NCBI GenBank assembly: GCA_902775565.1
Contig: CACYMP010000007.1
Coordinates: 1 to 64,000 of the forward strand
DNA length: 64,000 bases
From: Oscillospiraceae bacterium
GTDB taxonomy: Bacteria > Bacillota > Clostridia > Saccharofermentanales > Saccharofermentanaceae
Direction of reading: 5' to 3'
The notes under the pieces were generated by a model. The model saw only the letters and a list, made by a program, of their open reading frames with translations, did no database searches and was not told the origin of the DNA. Positions 8,557-17,382 of the stretch are shown piece by piece. How positions within the stretch are numbered: the first letter of the stretch is position 1; each line of letters begins with the position of its first letter. A program made the translations under genes and the position numbers.

Positions 8557-8578
8557 AATAATTCTCCTTGAATCACGG

Positions 8579-9247
8579 TCAGCAGATCTTGTAACCGCCG
8601 CCGATCACAGTCTTGATGGCGCTTCCATAGCTGCCCAGACTTTTTCTAAGCTTCTTGATATGGCTGTCGACTGTTCTGTCGGTGCCGTCAAAACCGACAC
8701 CCCACACAAGATCCAAGAGTCTGTCTCTGTCAAGAACGATGCCTTTGTTCTCCATGAGAACCTTAAGGAGAAAGTATTCCTTTGGTGCAAGCTTTATCTT
8801 CTGACCGCCTGCCTCAACATCCATGCGCAGCGGATAAAGTCTGATGCCGCTACACTCAATGACAACTTCCTTTGTAAGCTCTGCCTCAGTCCTGCTAAGG
8901 AGCGCCAAGCTCTTGGCATATAAGACCTTGGGCGAGAATGGTTTTACCATATACTCATCAGCGCCGATCTCATAGCCTTTCAGGATGTTGTCTTCATTTC
9001 CGAGTGCAGTCAGGAATACGATGGGACACCTGCTCTTACCCCGCAACGCCTTGCAGATCTCAAATCCGTCAGGCCCGGGAAGCATGATGTCCAGTATCGC
9101 GATGTCGAAATCTTTTTCGTCTACGAGTTTAAGCGCGGCATTGCCGTCTGCTGCGGTAAAAACATCAAAAGAGCCCTTGCTCTTGAAATATCCGGCAACA
9201 AGGTCAAGCAGCTCTTCGTTATCCTCAACGATCAAGATCTTTACCAT
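8579..9247 (-). CDS. OmpR/PhoB-family response regulator
   Basis: The protein has 222 residues. It starts at the ATG at 9247, seven bases after GGAGGA; a GTG one codon earlier is the other option. The receiver domain has the acidic pair in VEDNEE, phospho-acceptor Asp53 (AILDIMLPG) and Lys in MVKPF. The C-terminal winged helix (about 125-220) includes APKEYFLLKVLMEN and the DSHIKKLRKSLG recognition helix. It is a DNA-binding transcription factor paired with the kinase that follows it. Confidence 0.95.
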   Translation of the reverse strand: MVKILIVEDNEELLDLVAGYFKSKGSFDVFTAADGNAALKLVDEKDFDIAILDIMLPGPDGFEICKALRGKSRCPIVFLTALGNEDNILKGYEIGADEYMVKPFSPKVLYAKSLALLSRTEAELTKEVVIECSGIRLYPLRMDVEAGGQKIKLAPKEYFLLKVLMENKGIVLDRDRLLDLVWGVGFDGTDRTVDSHIKKLRKSLGSYGSAIKTVIGGGYKIC

Positions 9248-9315
9248 CACGATCTCCTCCCTGATGCAATACTACAATACGCATGTGACCTTTGTATGAC
9301 CATACAACACCTTTT

Positions 9316-10074
9316 TCATACTGCCGTGATATTCGCATTATAGAACTCACGGCGGTACTCTCTTGGCGTGAACCCGGTAAGCTTACGGAACGAGGCGCAG
9401 AAATGGCTCTGGGAACAAAAGCCCAAAGAATATGCGATCTTCGAAAACGAATATGTGGTCCTTGTAAGCAAAGCTTTGGCAGTAGCGATACGCAGGTTCA
9501 TGAGGTACGTGCCGAATGTGACATTCATCTCCTTGCGGAAAATTTCGGACAGATAGCACGGATTAAGTCCCGTCAGATTTCCCAGGTCCTCTAACGTGAG
9601 CTTCTCATTGAAGTGTGAATCAATATATTCAAGGCATCTGTAAATCGGCCCTGAATGCTGTTCCCTTTTCTTGTAATCCCTGACCGTCTGTACAAAGACT
9701 GTCCACACCTCGCGGTTGAGTTCACGGATCTGCTTGACAGTTGATGCAGTGTCCGCCTTCTGGATATATACATCACTAATGGAAAAGACCGTCTCCTGGG
9801 ACAAGCCTGATTCGATCATGTACCTGGTCGCAAGACCGGTGTTGATTATGAAAAGATAGCGCATGTTGCGGACGGGATCGGAAGATAATGTTCCCTGGAT
9901 CGAAGCATTGAGCTTCTTCTCAGACTCGTTCACCGCGCGCATATCGCCGTTCATCAGAAGATGAAAGCGTAAGGATTCGTCATCGTATGTCGTATGGACA
10001 AACCCTGTCTCCGCATGCTGATGCACGAGCATGCGTATCTCGCTGATATCTATCTTTTCCTTCTCTTTAGTCAT
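9316..10074 (-). CDS. AraC-family transcriptional regulator
   Basis: The protein has about 252 residues when started at MTKEKEKI; the longer ORF overlaps the divergent gene and has no ribosome binding site, and neither start has a strong one. The C-terminal 100 residues are a double helix-turn-helix typical of AraC (LTLEDLGNLTGLNPCYLSEIFRKE, then FSKIAYSLGFCSQSHFCASFRKLTG and PREYRRE). The N-terminal part is not a recognisable cupin. It is divergent from an acyltransferase/hydrolase fusion gene. The shared intergenic region holds two direct repeats 20 bp apart, the expected geometry for an AraC dimer, so the neighbour is its likely target. Confidence 0.9.
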   Translation of the reverse strand: MTKEKEKIDISEIRMLVHQHAETGFVHTTYDDESLRFHLLMNGDMRAVNESEKKLNASIQGTLSSDPVRNMRYLFIINTGLATRYMIESGLSQETVFSISDVYIQKADTASTVKQIRELNREVWTVFVQTVRDYKKREQHSGPIYRCLEYIDSHFNEKLTLEDLGNLTGLNPCYLSEIFRKEMNVTFGTYLMNLRIATAKALLTRTTYSFSKIAYSLGFCSQSHFCASFRKLTGFTPREYRREFYNANITAV

Positions 10075-10100
10075 GAGAATACTATAGCATTGATATAAAG

Positions 10101-10129
10101 ATTTTGATACAACTCCGTATATTTTGATA
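10101..10129. promoter_or_regulatory. Direct repeat ATTTTGATA x2, likely AraC-type operator
   Basis: The 9-mer ATTTTGATA occurs at 10101-10109 and 10121-10129, in the same orientation and exactly 20 bp apart. It sits between the divergent AraC regulator and acyltransferase genes. AraC-family proteins bind such direct repeats through their two helix-turn-helix motifs. The repeats are seen; binding is inferred. Confidence 0.55.
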
Positions 10130-10184
10130 TTACTGCAAACGGATCTTCCTCTATCATGAACGCATAAGGAAAAGGAGATCAGAC

Positions 10185-12197
10185 ATGTCTCAGCAAAGAT
10201 CAAAACGGATACAGGGCTTATTTGCCGTGATCATCATATTCCACCATTTATCCCAAATGGTATCTGCAACTTGGCTTCCCGATTCGATCAGGCGTCCGGG
10301 GCTTGAGTTCTTTGTGCCTGTCGGATATCTGATGGTATCTTTCTTTTTCTTCTGTTCGGGATATGGCCTGACCAAGAGCATGCGAAGCAAAGAAGACTAT
10401 TTCGACGGTTTCTTTGTGCGCAGATTGAACCGTGTGCTTTTCGTAACCATAATCGTTGATATCGCATACATAGTCCTGCGCATATACAAGGGAATACTTG
10501 CCTTCCCTCCGAACCCGTTCTCGTGGTACGTATATACGCTCATCATCCTCTATACAGGATTCTTCATCGCATACAGAAAAAAGACTAAAGCATCTTTTGC
10601 AATCATGTGCGGCATCGTCATCTTATACTGCGCGGCATGCCATGTCCTGGCACTGGGCAACTGGTGGTTCAATTCCGTTCCTGCATTTCTCGCGGGCATA
10701 TTCATCGCGGAACGTAAGAGCGAAAAGTCTGACATCAAGCGTATCTTCATTTCAGCGGCCATTTTCGCAGCTGCTTTTTTCATGGGCGAAAACATCAAGA
10801 CGTTCGCCGTATCCGCACACTACGTAAACTACGGGGTGATCAACGGAGCAGTCGTTCTCTTTCAGATGCTGGCATCTATAGCTTTCCCTCTCCTTTGCTA
10901 TTACATATCCTTCAAAACGCCCGCCGAAGATAAAGGCGGCAAGGCACTCTTTATCATCAGGAAGATACTGTCTTTTTTAGGCGGATTCACATTGGAGATC
11001 TATTTGGTACACGGGATATTCGTAAATATTTTCGGTCCGTATTTCATTAGCAGCGACGTGAAGTCTTACTGCTACATCAAGAACATCCCGCTCTATGTTC
11101 TACTGGTCATCGTTATTACACTGCCTTTGGCATTCGGAATCAAAAAGCTCTTTGATGTTCTTGAAGAAAACTACGAAAGCCTTAAGGTCTTGAACAGGTT
11201 CATGAAAGACCTTAAGAAGATCGTTATCGTTGTCCTTGTTATTGCAGTCGTAGCTACTGCAGGCCTCGGCTTCAGGCACTCTTCTGATGCGAAGGAAGCA
11301 AGAAAGCAGGCTGAAGAATACAAAGATTCCAACATAACTATGGTAGATTCCGCCGGTGAGCAGATCGCTGTCTATACAGCAGGCAAGGGCCGGAATACGG
11401 CAGTACTTGTAAGCTCGGGCTTCATTCCGGGTTCGACTATCAATCTCCGCCCTCTTGCCGACAAACTGGCGGAAGACTACCGCGTTGTCATAATAGACCT
11501 GCCGGGTACGGGTTTCAGCCCTTATAAAGGCAATGAACCCACTGCCGATCACTACGCGGATGTCATCAAAGGAACACTCGATGCTCTGGGTATCCAAGAC
11601 AACATCATCCTCATGCCTCACTATTTCGCAGGCGTCTACTGCTATAAGTACATCTCCAAATATCCTCAGGGCCTCAGCGGCGCCGTATTCATCAACTCCA
11701 TTCCTGTCGAGATCGCTCCGCGCCTTACCGACGGAACAGCAAAGACAAAGGAAGAATACGAATGGACCATGTCGCGCGCCTTAAGGAGCGGCCGCATCAT
11801 GGACAGGTTTAAGGTCATGGCAGGTTTTGCTGACTTCGACCTTGTTTTCTTCGAGGATCTTTTTGCCGGCACCGACGTGAAGAAATACGTTCCCGCGATG
11901 AAGGAGTTTGTCCGTGAGAACAGCATGAACGAGGCTCACTGTACCGAGGTCGTCAAGCTGTACGCCAACTGTGAAGAGCAAAAAGATTTCACTCTCCCTG
12001 ACAATATCCCTGTCTTGTTTCTTATGAGTTCCGACATAAAGTATGACGATCCTTACAGAATCGACTGGACCAAATGCTATGAGCGCATGATCACAAACAA
12101 GGACCGTCAGAGCGTTACCGTTATCGACAATCCATACACCATCTACCGTGAGACCAAGACAGTGAAAAAACTTATCGACGGCATTACAGGCATTTAA
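10185..12197 (+). CDS. Fusion: acyltransferase-3 membrane domain with a degenerate alpha/beta-hydrolase domain
   Basis: The protein has 670 residues; AAGGAGA precedes the ATG. Residues of about 8-360 form a ten-helix acyltransferase-3 domain (OafA-like), with the TM1 His in IIIFHHLSQ and the late EIYLVHG motif. Such domains O-acylate cell-surface sugars. Residues of about 385-668 follow the alpha/beta-hydrolase pattern (VLVSSGFIPGS, VIIDLPGTGFSP). The nucleophile elbow, usually GxSxG, reads PHYFAG with Tyr480 in the Ser position. The C-terminal catalytic His site reads DNPYTIYRE near residue 650 with no His. The hydrolase half therefore looks inactive, perhaps kept as a binding module. The divergent AraC gene probably controls it. 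Confidence 0.85.
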   Translation: MSQQRSKRIQGLFAVIIIFHHLSQMVSATWLPDSIRRPGLEFFVPVGYLMVSFFFFCSGYGLTKSMRSKEDYFDGFFVRRLNRVLFVTIIVDIAYIVLRIYKGILAFPPNPFSWYVYTLIILYTGFFIAYRKKTKASFAIMCGIVILYCAACHVLALGNWWFNSVPAFLAGIFIAERKSEKSDIKRIFISAAIFAAAFFMGENIKTFAVSAHYVNYGVINGAVVLFQMLASIAFPLLCYYISFKTPAEDKGGKALFIIRKILSFLGGFTLEIYLVHGIFVNIFGPYFISSDVKSYCYIKNIPLYVLLVIVITLPLAFGIKKLFDVLEENYESLKVLNRFMKDLKKIVIVVLVIAVVATAGLGFRHSSDAKEARKQAEEYKDSNITMVDSAGEQIAVYTAGKGRNTAVLVSSGFIPGSTINLRPLADKLAEDYRVVIIDLPGTGFSPYKGNEPTADHYADVIKGTLDALGIQDNIILMPHYFAGVYCYKYISKYPQGLSGAVFINSIPVEIAPRLTDGTAKTKEEYEWTMSRALRSGRIMDRFKVMAGFADFDLVFFEDLFAGTDVKKYVPAMKEFVRENSMNEAHCTEVVKLYANCEEQKDFTLPDNIPVLFLMSSDIKYDDPYRIDWTKCYERMITNKDRQSVTVIDNPYTIYRETKTVKKLIDGITGI

Positions 12198-12335
12198 TCC
12201 CGCAAAGCCTTATTTTTCAGCATTACTCACTCTGTGTCCTGTAAAAAACCCACCCTCTTTTCCGAAATACTCGGTGTATGACGTATACCCGGGTAGTGTA
12301 AGATGTTAGTATCCGCTCGTAAGGAGGTACAGGTA

Positions 12336-12944
12336 ATGGATCCTATCAGGATTGGAGCTTTTCTAAAACAATTAAGAAAAGAACGTAATTTAACTCAGGA
12401 AGCGCTCGCCGGCAAATTCGGCGTTACGCAGAGATCTGTATCGCGTTGGGAAAACGGAACTACGATGCCGGATATCAGTGTATTAATAGAACTGGCCGAT
12501 TATTACGACGTCGACATCCGTGAACTCCTCCGCGGAGAAAGGAAAGTCGAAAACATGGACACAGACATGAAAGAAACGTTGGAAATGGTAGCCGAATACA
12601 CTGAGGCAGACAAGGCTAAGATATTAAAAAGAGTCTATATCTGCGGTCAATGCACGCTTATCGCTTCGATACTTTTATTTATACTGCATTTCATTTCATA
12701 TTATACAAATGACCTTGTACTTACACCCATAATCCTGATAATCACCTGCGGTATCTTAGGTCTCAACACCATGCTCGCAGGTCTTCAGCTCAAGGGCAAG
12801 ATGAGCAAGGAAAGGAACAAAAAGCTCCTTCGCATCACCATTATCATATGGGTAGTGATTGCTGTTCTCCTCATTATCTTCATGACATTCATACTGCCCA
12901 AGATATTGGTTGACGTGCTTGGCATGGGAACGCCTGCTCCTTGA
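12336..12944 (+). CDS. XRE-family HTH regulator with a C-terminal membrane domain
   Basis: The protein has 202 residues, started at MDPIRIGAF eight bases after GGAGG. Residues 5-60 are a Cro/C1-type helix-turn-helix (LTQEALAGKFGVTQRSVSRWENG). The C-terminal half has three hydrophobic segments (about 105-125, 128-148 and 163-190), so the DNA-binding domain is tethered to the membrane. Family members with this build are common in Clostridia and their signals are mostly unknown. A palindromic TACCCGGGTA (12286-12295) lies about 40 bases upstream of the start. Confidence 0.88.
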   Translation: MDPIRIGAFLKQLRKERNLTQEALAGKFGVTQRSVSRWENGTTMPDISVLIELADYYDVDIRELLRGERKVENMDTDMKETLEMVAEYTEADKAKILKRVYICGQCTLIASILLFILHFISYYTNDLVLTPIILIITCGILGLNTMLAGLQLKGKMSKERNKKLLRITIIIWVVIAVLLIIFMTFILPKILVDVLGMGTPAP

Positions 12945-12948
12945 CCGT

Positions 12949-13593
12949 CTACGATCTTTGTTTCCTGATGAATGAGATCAGCATCAGAACATAACAGACT
13001 GTTTTCGGGAGCATTAGCATTCCGAGCATCGGAAGGAGCGGCGCAAATACCGCGACAGGAATATAGAACAGGAACGACAGCGATGTATAAAGCCACAGCC
13101 TGTTCAGATACATATCTTCCCTGCGGACTTTGAAATAAAGGAAGACGATGATCGCGCCGATCACTATGAACGGCAGATTGCGCAAGACACCCCAAAGCAC
13201 TGTGCCTTCTCCCGTGAACCAGTTGTTGCCGGGCAGAAGGCATATTGCGATCCTTAAAGCTGCGAGGATATAGAGAATGATGCCTGTAGTCTTTGTTGAT
13301 TTGTCATCTTTTTTATAGATGCTCTTATAAAGCAGGAACACAAGGATATAGAAGACTGTCATGGTAATGGAAGTAACCAGCTTGCCGAATCCCAGGAACC
13401 ATGTGAGATCTCTGCCGATAAAGTAATTTAACACCCTGGGCACAAGATGGAAAGCATCTCCAATGCCAAGCACAAGCGCAGCCGTTCCCATGAGCACGTC
13501 ATTTCTGTTTTTGCGCCTGATAAGTATCACGATACCTGTCAGGACCGCGAAAACAAGATACAGGACATCAAATGTGCTCTCACCGTATTTCAT
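12949..13593 (-). CDS. Polytopic membrane protein of unknown function
   Basis: The protein has 214 residues with about seven hydrophobic segments covering nearly the whole chain, and short loops (RRKNRND; YKSIYKKDDKST). It has no transporter or enzyme motif I recognise. It converges with the XRE gene with only four bases between stops. The start at 13593 has no obvious ribosome binding site. Confidence 0.65.
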   Translation of the reverse strand: MKYGESTFDVLYLVFAVLTGIVILIRRKNRNDVLMGTAALVLGIGDAFHLVPRVLNYFIGRDLTWFLGFGKLVTSITMTVFYILVFLLYKSIYKKDDKSTKTTGIILYILAALRIAICLLPGNNWFTGEGTVLWGVLRNLPFIVIGAIIVFLYFKVRREDMYLNRLWLYTSLSFLFYIPVAVFAPLLPMLGMLMLPKTVCYVLMLISFIRKQRS

Positions 13594-13634
13594 ACCCCGA
13601 TTATATACCAGACGATTTATTCAAAGTTTATTAA

Positions 13635-13663
13635 TTGTCAAACAATAGATAATTCTTTATAAA
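13635..13663 (+). promoter_or_regulatory. SigA-type promoter of the diguanylate cyclase gene
   Basis: TTGTCA (13635-13640) and TATAAA (13658-13663) are 17 bp apart. Transcription should start near 13670, only about ten bases before the ATG, and that short stretch has no Shine-Dalgarno sequence. Confidence 0.65.
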
Positions 13664-13679
13664 GGTCTATAATCTTGTT

Positions 13680-14831
13680 ATGAATATGGATTACACATGG
13701 TTTTATGTTGAAGCAAATATAGTAAGCATCATTATCTTTTTGATGATGCTCCTTAGAGAAATGGGTACTGTCGGCCGACAGTCAAAGCAGGTCATCCTCA
13801 TCAACATTTTCTTCGCACATATCATGTATTTCTTAAACGATATATGCTGGGCACTGATACTCGGTAAGTATCTGCCCAGTATTCCTTTTCTGGTAGCCTT
13901 TGTTAATGTCATGAACGCCTTGATCCTGAGTGCGATCACAGGTTTCTGGTTCGTATATGTCGAGCTCTCCCAGGGGGAGAAGTATATAACGAGGTTCAAG
14001 ATCAGGCTCTGTGTCCTGAGTCCCGCGATGCTTTCCACTCTGATAATAATCTTCATGTTCGTCTTTTTCCCGAAGACAATGGTCAACGGATCTGAGCTGT
14101 CGCTGGCCTATTTCCTTTTATTCCTGAGCATGCCGGTCTTTTACATTATCATCAGTACAATAAGGTCTTTGATCAGGGCATATAAAAAAGAGAACTATGC
14201 CGTAAGATCCACATATATTGCAAGTGCAATATATCCTGCCACTCTCGCGGTCATCGGTGTCATCCAGACACTTTGGCTTAGGATTCCTATGTTCTGTTTC
14301 GGATGCGCTGTTATGATGCTCTACGTTTACATCACTTCCCTGAATGACCAGGTCTCGCTCGATGAACTCACAAAGCTCAATAACAGGACACAGCTCAAGA
14401 AATACATCGCAAGTGATTCTTCCAAGCAGAGTTCAGACAAACCGAGCCGCTTTGTTCTCATGATCGATCTTAACAAGTTCAAGCAGATCAATGACCAGTA
14501 CGGTCACGTGGAAGGTGACTTTGCACTGAGAAGAACCGCCGATGCACTAAGGATGGCTTGCTCAGGAAATACATTGAAGACTTTCATCGCAAGATACGGC
14601 GGCGATGAGTTCATAATTATTGCCAAGACAGACAGTAAAGAACAGATCGAAAGCCTCTGCAGCGATATTAAAGAGACCCTCATCCGTCTCAATAATGAAT
14701 CCGGAGCTGAGTATGAGCTAACCGCCAGCATCGGTTACGCATGCTATTCCGGTGACATACAAGGGTTCCAGACCGCATTGAGCAAAGCCGACGAAGCACT
14801 GTACAGTGAAAAGGTTTCATTGAAAAGGTGA
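13680..14831 (+). CDS. Membrane-bound diguanylate cyclase (GGDEF domain)
   Basis: The protein has 383 residues. The first 215 hold about seven membrane helices with no recognised sensor motif. Residues of about 220-380 are a GGDEF domain with an intact YGGDEF active site, the DLNKFKQIND metal-binding segment and the ASIGYA motif. It should make cyclic di-GMP from two GTP. The RxxD inhibitory site five residues before GGDEF is absent (TLKT), so product inhibition of the usual kind is unlikely. The ATG has no ribosome binding site; see the promoter entry. No EAL or PilZ gene is present in this window. Confidence 0.92.
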   Translation: MNMDYTWFYVEANIVSIIIFLMMLLREMGTVGRQSKQVILINIFFAHIMYFLNDICWALILGKYLPSIPFLVAFVNVMNALILSAITGFWFVYVELSQGEKYITRFKIRLCVLSPAMLSTLIIIFMFVFFPKTMVNGSELSLAYFLLFLSMPVFYIIISTIRSLIRAYKKENYAVRSTYIASAIYPATLAVIGVIQTLWLRIPMFCFGCAVMMLYVYITSLNDQVSLDELTKLNNRTQLKKYIASDSSKQSSDKPSRFVLMIDLNKFKQINDQYGHVEGDFALRRTADALRMACSGNTLKTFIARYGGDEFIIIAKTDSKEQIESLCSDIKETLIRLNNESGAEYELTASIGYACYSGDIQGFQTALSKADEALYSEKVSLKR

Positions 14832-14867
14832 TCTGTCAGATCCCCTGTCCCACGACAACTGTTCCGA

Positions 14868-17213
14868 CTAGCAGAAATGTTTTTTGAGTTTCTTGTTGTC
14901 ATCGAACAACAGGTTGTACTGTATCATCTCAAGAGTTGCCAGCTGTTCAGAGTATGGCGCAACATCAGGTGTCGGATAGTACTTTCCTTCCGTATCCCAG
15001 ATACCGAGAGCGGTTATGGAAGGCAGACGCTCGTGCAGATCGAGAAGATAGTTATCGTAATCCGAAAGTTTAATACCCGCATACTTAAAGACCGTGCTGG
15101 CAAAATAATTAGTTGACAGAGTATCGAGCTTGCCGGATGTGTCTTCTTCCCCGATATCATAATTGGCCCAGATAACGTAAGGAACATAGTACTTGTATAT
15201 GATCCCGGCTTCTCCGCTTTTCTGATGGGGTGCAAGGACCTCAAGCGCTTCATTGTCAAATGACGGCTGATGGTCGCCGTACATCGCGATTATCGTAGGC
15301 TCATCGCAATTGGAGAAATATTCAATAAGTTCTTTGAAGGCATTGTCGCTGACCTTTATCAAAGACAGATATCTGTTAATGGAATCCGTTGCCTTAAAGT
15401 TCGTTACATAAACACTGTCAGCTGCGGAAGGAGTGTATTCCGGAAGATATCCACCGTGATTCTGAATGGTTACGTTAAAGCAGAACCAGGGATCGTCAGA
15501 CTTCTTTCTATAATCCTCATACATTGCCTCAAGGCACTTGTAATCGGCAGAGTCGCTGAGCATTTCACGGATCAGATCACTTGACGGATGAGCTGTCTTG
15601 AAGTTATCATCGAAAACCTTCTCATCAAAACCAAAATGGCTGTATACCTCCGAACGCCTGTATCCGGAAGTATAGTAAGGATGGTATGCGACAGTATGGT
15701 AAGGCTTCGGCTGGTTCTTCAGCACCTGCGGAACGGAAGGCAGATCGCTGTCAACGTACTGGGTGTAAGGCACGGAACCGTACGGCAGAAATTTCAGCGT
15801 AGATCTGGTCAGGATCTCGAATTCAGTATTTGCCGTCGGACCGCCTGTTACGGACATGCCGAGATATCCTTTCCGGGTGTTCTTCGTAAGGCTGCGGATA
15901 AACGGCATATAATCCTGGTTTGTCTTGATATCGTAAGGCAAAGACAGATCGGCGAATGCCTCGTTTTGTATGATGATTATATTAGGCGAAGAATAAGAAG
16001 ATTTCTCACTCTTTGCTTTTGCAAGAGCATTCTCTGCAAGCTCGACATTATATCCTTCAAGCTCGACCTTCTTGATGGAGTTCATGTTGCTCATGAAATA
16101 AGGAATATATCCCGTGTGTTGAACATTGATGTTATAGTCCCACCCTACACCGAATACTCTGTGATACAAAAGCCCGTTCCGGAACGTGATGACGACACCT
16201 GCAGCCAGGGCTACTGTGATGCCTGCCCTGACGGCAATCTCTTTCACACTTATCTTTCCGTGCTTCGGGAACTTAAGAATTATGGTCAATGTAACGCAGA
16301 GGATAAGTATCGCCAAAGCTATCCAGAACCAGCCGTCCGGCTTGTATGTGTATCTGTCTGCGACTTCCAGCGCGGTCCTGATGACCGTAAGGTCACCATA
16401 CATAACATAATTACCGCGGAACTGGAAAACGACATCGTTAACGATTCCTATCAGATAGGACAACGCAAGACTTACAAAGGCTCCGATCTTGACATTGCGT
16501 GCGATGACGTCAATAAATACCTGGAGTATTAGCCAGTACAAGATGTTGAAGAACAGCATGTACGTTACCATGCTCATCTTTGATCTGATCTGGAATTCAA
16601 CAAGCATGCATGAACAAACTGATATGAACAAAACAAATAAGATCTTCAAAAGCACGGGGTGTGCCGAAGGAAAGCTTTTAACTGCTTCTATAAAGACCGG
16701 CCAGTCTATAACAGTTGCCGCCAGAACGATAAATGCCGCAACAATCCTGAATAAATATCTCCAGCTTCCGAACGAATAGTAATTGGTAAACGGTTCATGA
16801 AGGAACTGCGTTTGTATTGTAAGAATGTAGTAGAAAAGGAGTAATCCGAAGACCGGTCTGAAATATGTGATAAGAGTTTCTATCCTGGATGCGTCCTTCT
16901 TTTTGAAGGATATCATGTAACGGAAAGCGCAGAAAACAATCGGGAAAAGGACAATGACCATGATAACCAAACGGGAAGCAAGCGTCTCCTTCATGTTGGC
17001 AAGAACTGCAGGTGCCGTATTTGACGTAAAATGATCTATCGTATTACTTTGGAGAACGGGATCGAAAATAGTGGAGCTGCCGCTGCCGTCATTTGCCTTG
17101 ATAAATGTGACCGTATTTCTAATAATCCCGTATCCGTCAATGAGGATATAGGCTAATACCGCAAGTATGGACAGCAATACGCATATCAGATTCTTTTTTG
17201 TATTTTTTCTCAC
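14868..17213 (-). CDS. LTA synthase-like sulfatase-fold phosphoglycerol transferase
   Basis: The protein has about 781 residues. I prefer the GTG at 17213 (ten bases after AGGAAG) to the TTG at 17237. About eight membrane helices cover residues 10-340. The extracellular alkaline-phosphatase-like domain follows, opening with NIIIIQNEAFADLS (metal-binding Glu), then GGPTANTEFEILT with the likely catalytic Thr near 460, and later NHGGYLPEY and IAMYGDHQPSF. This is the pattern of LtaS-type enzymes, which transfer glycerol phosphate from phosphatidylglycerol to build lipoteichoic acid or to modify glycans. The segment is longer than in staphylococcal LtaS, so the exact acceptor is uncertain. Confidence 0.88.
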   Translation of the reverse strand: MRKNTKKNLICVLLSILAVLAYILIDGYGIIRNTVTFIKANDGSGSSTIFDPVLQSNTIDHFTSNTAPAVLANMKETLASRLVIMVIVLFPIVFCAFRYMISFKKKDASRIETLITYFRPVFGLLLFYYILTIQTQFLHEPFTNYYSFGSWRYLFRIVAAFIVLAATVIDWPVFIEAVKSFPSAHPVLLKILFVLFISVCSCMLVEFQIRSKMSMVTYMLFFNILYWLILQVFIDVIARNVKIGAFVSLALSYLIGIVNDVVFQFRGNYVMYGDLTVIRTALEVADRYTYKPDGWFWIALAILILCVTLTIILKFPKHGKISVKEIAVRAGITVALAAGVVITFRNGLLYHRVFGVGWDYNINVQHTGYIPYFMSNMNSIKKVELEGYNVELAENALAKAKSEKSSYSSPNIIIIQNEAFADLSLPYDIKTNQDYMPFIRSLTKNTRKGYLGMSVTGGPTANTEFEILTRSTLKFLPYGSVPYTQYVDSDLPSVPQVLKNQPKPYHTVAYHPYYTSGYRRSEVYSHFGFDEKVFDDNFKTAHPSSDLIREMLSDSADYKCLEAMYEDYRKKSDDPWFCFNVTIQNHGGYLPEYTPSAADSVYVTNFKATDSINRYLSLIKVSDNAFKELIEYFSNCDEPTIIAMYGDHQPSFDNEALEVLAPHQKSGEAGIIYKYYVPYVIWANYDIGEEDTSGKLDTLSTNYFASTVFKYAGIKLSDYDNYLLDLHERLPSITALGIWDTEGKYYPTPDVAPYSEQLATLEMIQYNLLFDDNKKLKKHFC

Positions 17214-17382
17214 AACTCGGCAACTTCCTGTTCTCAAGTTCTCTGATTGTAGAATTATAAACTTTTTTTGAAAGGCACGCCATTACCGCACGGCAGTGTT
17301 TATAAAACCGTTAAGAATTATTAATTACAGTCTTAATAATGTCTGTTAGCATTAAACTATCAAATCATGAGAGGAAACGGAT

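Noticed and set aside
15588..16532. A 314-codon plus-strand ORF antisense to the LTA synthase-like gene
   Set aside because: It is a shadow of a gene with clear motifs; its translation is Arg- and Cys-rich, has no family pattern and no ribosome binding site.
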